Under the pieces are notes generated by a model, which saw only the letters and a list, made by a program, of their open reading frames with translations, was not told where the DNA came from and did not search any database. A stretch of 64,000 nucleotides of DNA, taken from the NCBI RefSeq assembly GCF_964340395.1, contig NC_135559.1:24322494-24386493 (forward strand), written 5' to 3'. This DNA comes from Glandiceps talaboti (taxonomy: Eukaryota; Hemichordata; Enteropneusta; Spengelidae). This document shows, piece after piece, positions 60,666 through 64,000 of the stretch. The position numbers and the translations under genes were made by a program. How positions within the stretch are numbered: the stretch's first letter is position 1; each line of letters opens with the position of its first letter.

Positions 60666-62750
60666 CTAAGTGTCACACACCACTATCACCAATTTATATA
60701 ACTTACTACGTGTCACACACCACTATCACCAATTTATATAACTTACTACGTGTCACACACCACTATCACCAATTTATATAACTTACTACGTGTCACACAC
60801 CACTATCACCAATTTATATAACTTACTACGTGTCACACACCACTATCACCAATTTATATAACTTACTATGTGTCACACACCACTATCATCCATTTATGTA
60901 ACTTACTACGTGTCACACACTACTTTCACCAATTTATGTAACTTACTACGTGTCACACACCACTATCACCAATTTATATAACTTACTACGTGTCACACAC
61001 CACTATCACCAATTTATAACTTACTACGTGTCACACACCACTATCACCAATTTATATAACTTACTACGTGTCACACACCACTATCACCAATTTATATAAC
61101 TTACTACGTGTCACACACCACTATCACCAATTTATGTAACTTACTACATGACACCCACCACTATCACCAATTTATATAACTTACTACGTGTCACACACCA
61201 CTATCACCAATTTATATAACTTACTACGTGTCACACACCACTATATCACCAATTTATGTAACTTACTACGTGTCACACACCACTATCACCAATTTATATA
61301 ACTTAATACGTGTCACACATCACTATCATCCATTTATGTAACTTACTACGTGTCACACACCACTATCACCAATTTATATAACTTACTAAGTGTCACACAT
61401 CACTATCATCCATTTATGTAACTTACTACGTGTCACACACCACTATCACCAATTTATATAACTTACTAAGTGTCACACACCACTATCACCAATTTATATA
61501 ACTTACTACGTGTCACACACCACTATCACCAATTTATATAACTTACTACGTGTCACACACCACTATCACCAATTTATATAACTTACTACGTGTCACACAC
61601 CACTATCACCAATTTATATAACTTACTACGTGTCACACACCACTATCACCAATTTATGTAACTTACTACGTGTCACACACTACTATAACCAATTTATGTA
61701 ACTTACTACGTGTCACACACCACTATCACCAATTTATATAACTTACTACGTGTCACACACCACTATCACCAATTTATATAACTTACTACGTGTCACACAC
61801 CACTATCACCAATTTATAACTTACTATGTGTCACACACCACTATCACCAATTTATATAACTTACTACGTGTCACACACCACTATCACCAATTTATATAAC
61901 TTACTACGTGTCACACACCACTATCACCAATTTATGTAACTTACTACATGACACCCACCACTATCACCAATTTATATAACTTACTACGTGTCACACACCA
62001 CTATCACCAATTTATATAACTTACTACGTGTCACACACCACTATATCACCAATTTATGTAACTTACTACGTGTCACACACCACTATCACCAATTTATATA
62101 ACTTAATACGTGTCACACATCACTATCATCCATTTATGTAACTTACTACGTGTCACACACCACTATCACCAATTTATATAACTTACTAAGTGTCACACAT
62201 CACTATCATCCATTTATGTAACTTACTACGTGTCACACACCACTATCACCAATTTATATAACTTACTAAGTGTCACACACCACTATCACCAATTTATATA
62301 ACTTACTACGTGTCACACACCACTATCACCAATTTATATAACTTACTACGTGTCACACACCACTATCACCAATTTATATAACTTACATGTCACACTCCAC
62401 TATCACCAATTTATGTAACTTACTATGTGTCACACACCACTATCATCCATTTATGTAACTTACTACATGTCACACACCACTATCACCAATTTATATAACT
62501 TACTACGTGTCACACACCACTATCATCCATTTATGTAACTTACTACATGTCACACACCACTATCACCAATTTATATAACTTACTACGTGTCACACACCAC
62601 TATCATCCATTTATGTAACTTACTACGTGTCACACACTACTATCACCAATTTATGTAACTTACTACGTGTCACACACCACTATCACCAATTTATATAACT
62701 TACTATGTGTCACACACCACTATCATCCATTTGTGTAACTTACTACATGT
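60666..62750. repeat. 40-bp minisatellite, about 52 copies, with 800-bp higher-order repeat
   Basis: The unit contains CGTGTCACACACCACTATCA then CCAATTTATATAACTTACTA. Rare variants recur exactly 800 bp apart: CATGACACCCACC at 61147 and 61947, and CTATATCACC at 61241 and 62041. A second variant (CATCCATTTATGTAAC) alternates with the main unit at the right end. The array stops about 50 bases before the last VWA8 acceptor. Confidence 0.96.
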
Positions 62751-62802
62751 TATAGTTCTAATTTGTACAATTCAAGTTTCATTCTTTTACTTTCATTGAC
62801 AG

Positions 62803-62911
62803 ACTTGCCAAGAAGCTGCCAGCTGGTCATGCCTTTATATGTATGGACACAAAAGATATACCTCAAATATTGCAACAAATCTTCACATCAGCCATGCTAT
62901 CTACCAAGTAG
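62803..62911 (+). CDS. VWA8: VWA8-like, terminal coding exon
   Basis: Acceptor TTGACAG ends at 62802. One base completes an arginine codon split with the exon at 52911-53149; then LAKKLPAGHAFICMDTKDIP and QILQQIFTSAMLSTK, stop TAG at 62909-62911. The MDTKDIPQILQQIFTS.ML ending is the conserved C-terminus of VWA8. There is no AATAAA soon downstream; an ATTAAA at 63160-63165 could serve as a polyadenylation signal, but this is weak evidence. Confidence 0.95.
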
Positions 62912-63349
62912 TTACTTCACAAGCAGCACTTGATTGATGACATGGATGTAGTTGTTGACTGAAGGATGTGATAGAGGTATATAAACAGTGGACAAGGAAA
63001 GATGTTTGCAGAAACTTAGTCTATTATGTGCCTAAGTTACAAAAAATCATAAATTCTTGGCATTTCTTTAATTTTGCCATTACTTTGCAATAATACCTGA
63101 ATACATCATGAAATAAGTCAGGTCACCTTGCACATTGTTTAAGTCAAGGTCAAAATGATATTAAAATTATCCCCATTTTGGAACATATTACTCTGAATTG
63201 AGTGTCAGTTTATTAACATAGGCACAAACTTACACTATTGTCGAAATATGTTGATACAACAGTGATAAGATATTGAATGGACATTGGTTTTAATTACATG
63301 CATTGTCCCAGTAGGGAAGCATCTCTGAAAACTAATTTATTCTAAATTA

Positions 63350-63925
63350 GAGTTCCATGAACTTGCAGTGCTCTTTTGGGACTATGTTGATCACAGGGTG
63401 ACTAGAATCGCACAACAGATGAACTGCTATCACCCACCTGTATAGTCTACCATATTGAAGAATAATAGATTTAGTGTGTGCCTATCCTAGTAAACCATAG
63501 TCTATCAGCTAGCCCTCGGATGTTCTTCCCATAAAATACGACACACAGCTGAACAACGCTATCGAGGATGGAACATCCGAGCAGGCCCTCACATGCGAAC
63601 TTCGTTCGCTTATATTTATAGCATCGAAAGAAAGCCTGAACGTCTAGCAGCAAGACCAAGTAAACCAAAGCCTGGATTACCAGTGTCGTATAGCCTCAGT
63701 ATAGGGAGGTATCACAGTTCCATGAACTTGCAGTGTACTGTTTTGGGTATTTCAGTGTGTACACTATGTTGATCACAGGGTGATTAGAATTGCACAATAG
63801 AGGAACCGCTATCACCCACTTGACTAAATGTGTAATCTACAACATTGAAGAACAAATGATATTTAGTGTGTGTCTATCCTAGTAAACCAAAGGTTGGATT
63901 ACCAGAGTTGTAATATGGCCACCAA
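63350..63925. repeat. Two tandem copies of the dispersed inverted-repeat family
   Basis: AGTTCCATGAACTTGCAGTG occurs at 63351 and 63716. Each copy is followed by TATGTTGATCACAGGGTGA, CTATCACCCAC and CTATCCTAGTAAACCA. The right ends (GGATTACCAG near 63672 and 63895) match, in reverse orientation, the ends of the element at 10452-10770. The first copy is interrupted by a smaller insertion at 63498-63658. Confidence 0.75.
63498..63658. mobile_element. 161-bp MITE-like insertion with 9-bp target duplication
   Basis: AGTAAACCA flanks the segment on both sides (63489-63497 and 63659-63667), and the host repeat reads continuously if it is removed. The termini TAGTCTATCAGCTAG and (reverse complement) TGGTCTTGCTGCTAG form a 15-base imperfect inverted repeat. 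An internal perfect inverted repeat CTCGGATGTTC/GAACATCCGAG lies at 63515-63525 and 63571-63581. A 9-bp duplication is typical of Mutator-like elements; class not proven. Confidence 0.72.
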
Positions 63926-64000
63926 ATGTTATGTTAACTCTACAAAAATTAAAAAAATAGTCAGTTTCCATGAAAAGCGAGATGATGAACTCCCAAAATT

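Larger units (their letters stand above)
53150..62802 (+). other. Last VWA8 intron, 9.65 kb of mobile and tandem repeats
   Basis: It contains, in order, a CA microsatellite (about 53575-53627), tandem pieces of the MITE-related repeat, a LINE, a SINE, a hAT relic, the 34-bp and 40-bp arrays and another LINE. Spacer stretches (53150-53560, 53750-54200, 56400-56740, 57366-57812, 58800-59460) hold nothing else I recognise. Confidence 0.75.

Overview
The window is an intron-rich animal (metazoan) genomic segment, most likely from a marine invertebrate. Support for this is the pair of conserved nuclear genes split by GT-AG introns, the CR1/L2-like LINE fragments, a Penelope-like element, a tRNA-derived SINE, a pogo-type DNA transposon and very abundant minisatellites. 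The phylum cannot be fixed from the sequence alone.

Two protein-coding genes lie on the + strand. Five exons belong to a VWA8-like gene (von Willebrand A domain-containing protein 8): 48-217, 5742-5937, 33134-33232, 52911-53149 and 62803-62911. The last one carries the stop codon. Between the second and third of these lie seven consecutive exons of glycine dehydrogenase (GLDC, the P-protein of the glycine cleavage system): 6081-6206, 7812-8074, 8791-8938, 9116-9227, 10242-10334, 11101-11208 and 11499-11644. The GLDC run starts directly after a 100-base N gap (5979-6078) and lacks its expected last coding exon. VWA8 lacks the exons that should carry its MIDAS motif. So either the gap hides a large nested arrangement or the assembly is chimeric here.

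About 60% of the window is tandem repeat in unrelated families: 90-bp/36-bp (301-840), 30-bp (1002-1305), 51-bp (1730-5605), 152-bp dimer (6390-7790), TG/TATG (9249-9848), a giant 25-bp array with higher-order structure (14118-32275), 18-bp (32280-33085), 15-bp (33803-37250), 38-bp (37931-38789), 71-bp inside a Penelope-like element (39482-39980), 36-bp in two blocks (42155-45229 and 46806-50338), 34-bp in two blocks (59465-59845 and 60565-60665) and 40-bp (60666-62750). Several have units divisible by three and give long but meaningless open frames.

Mobile elements are: a near-intact pogo-like transposon (11826-14115, 473-aa transposase on the - strand); a decayed Penelope-like element (38880-40200); a 1576-bp CAGTG-ended DNA element that split the 36-bp array (45230-46805); a 388-bp element with similar ends (51293-51680); LINE fragments at 52160-52640 (+), 54643-56400 (- with an inverted 5' part) and 59848-60564 (-); a SINE (about 56990-57365); a decayed hAT-type transposase relic (57813-58796); and small inverted-repeat elements at 10452-10770 and 63350-63925.

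Functionally, VWA8 is a mitochondrial AAA+/VWA ATPase and GLDC a mitochondrial PLP enzyme. Nothing here shows that their co-location has functional meaning. No prokaryotic features, CRISPR arrays or RNA genes were found.
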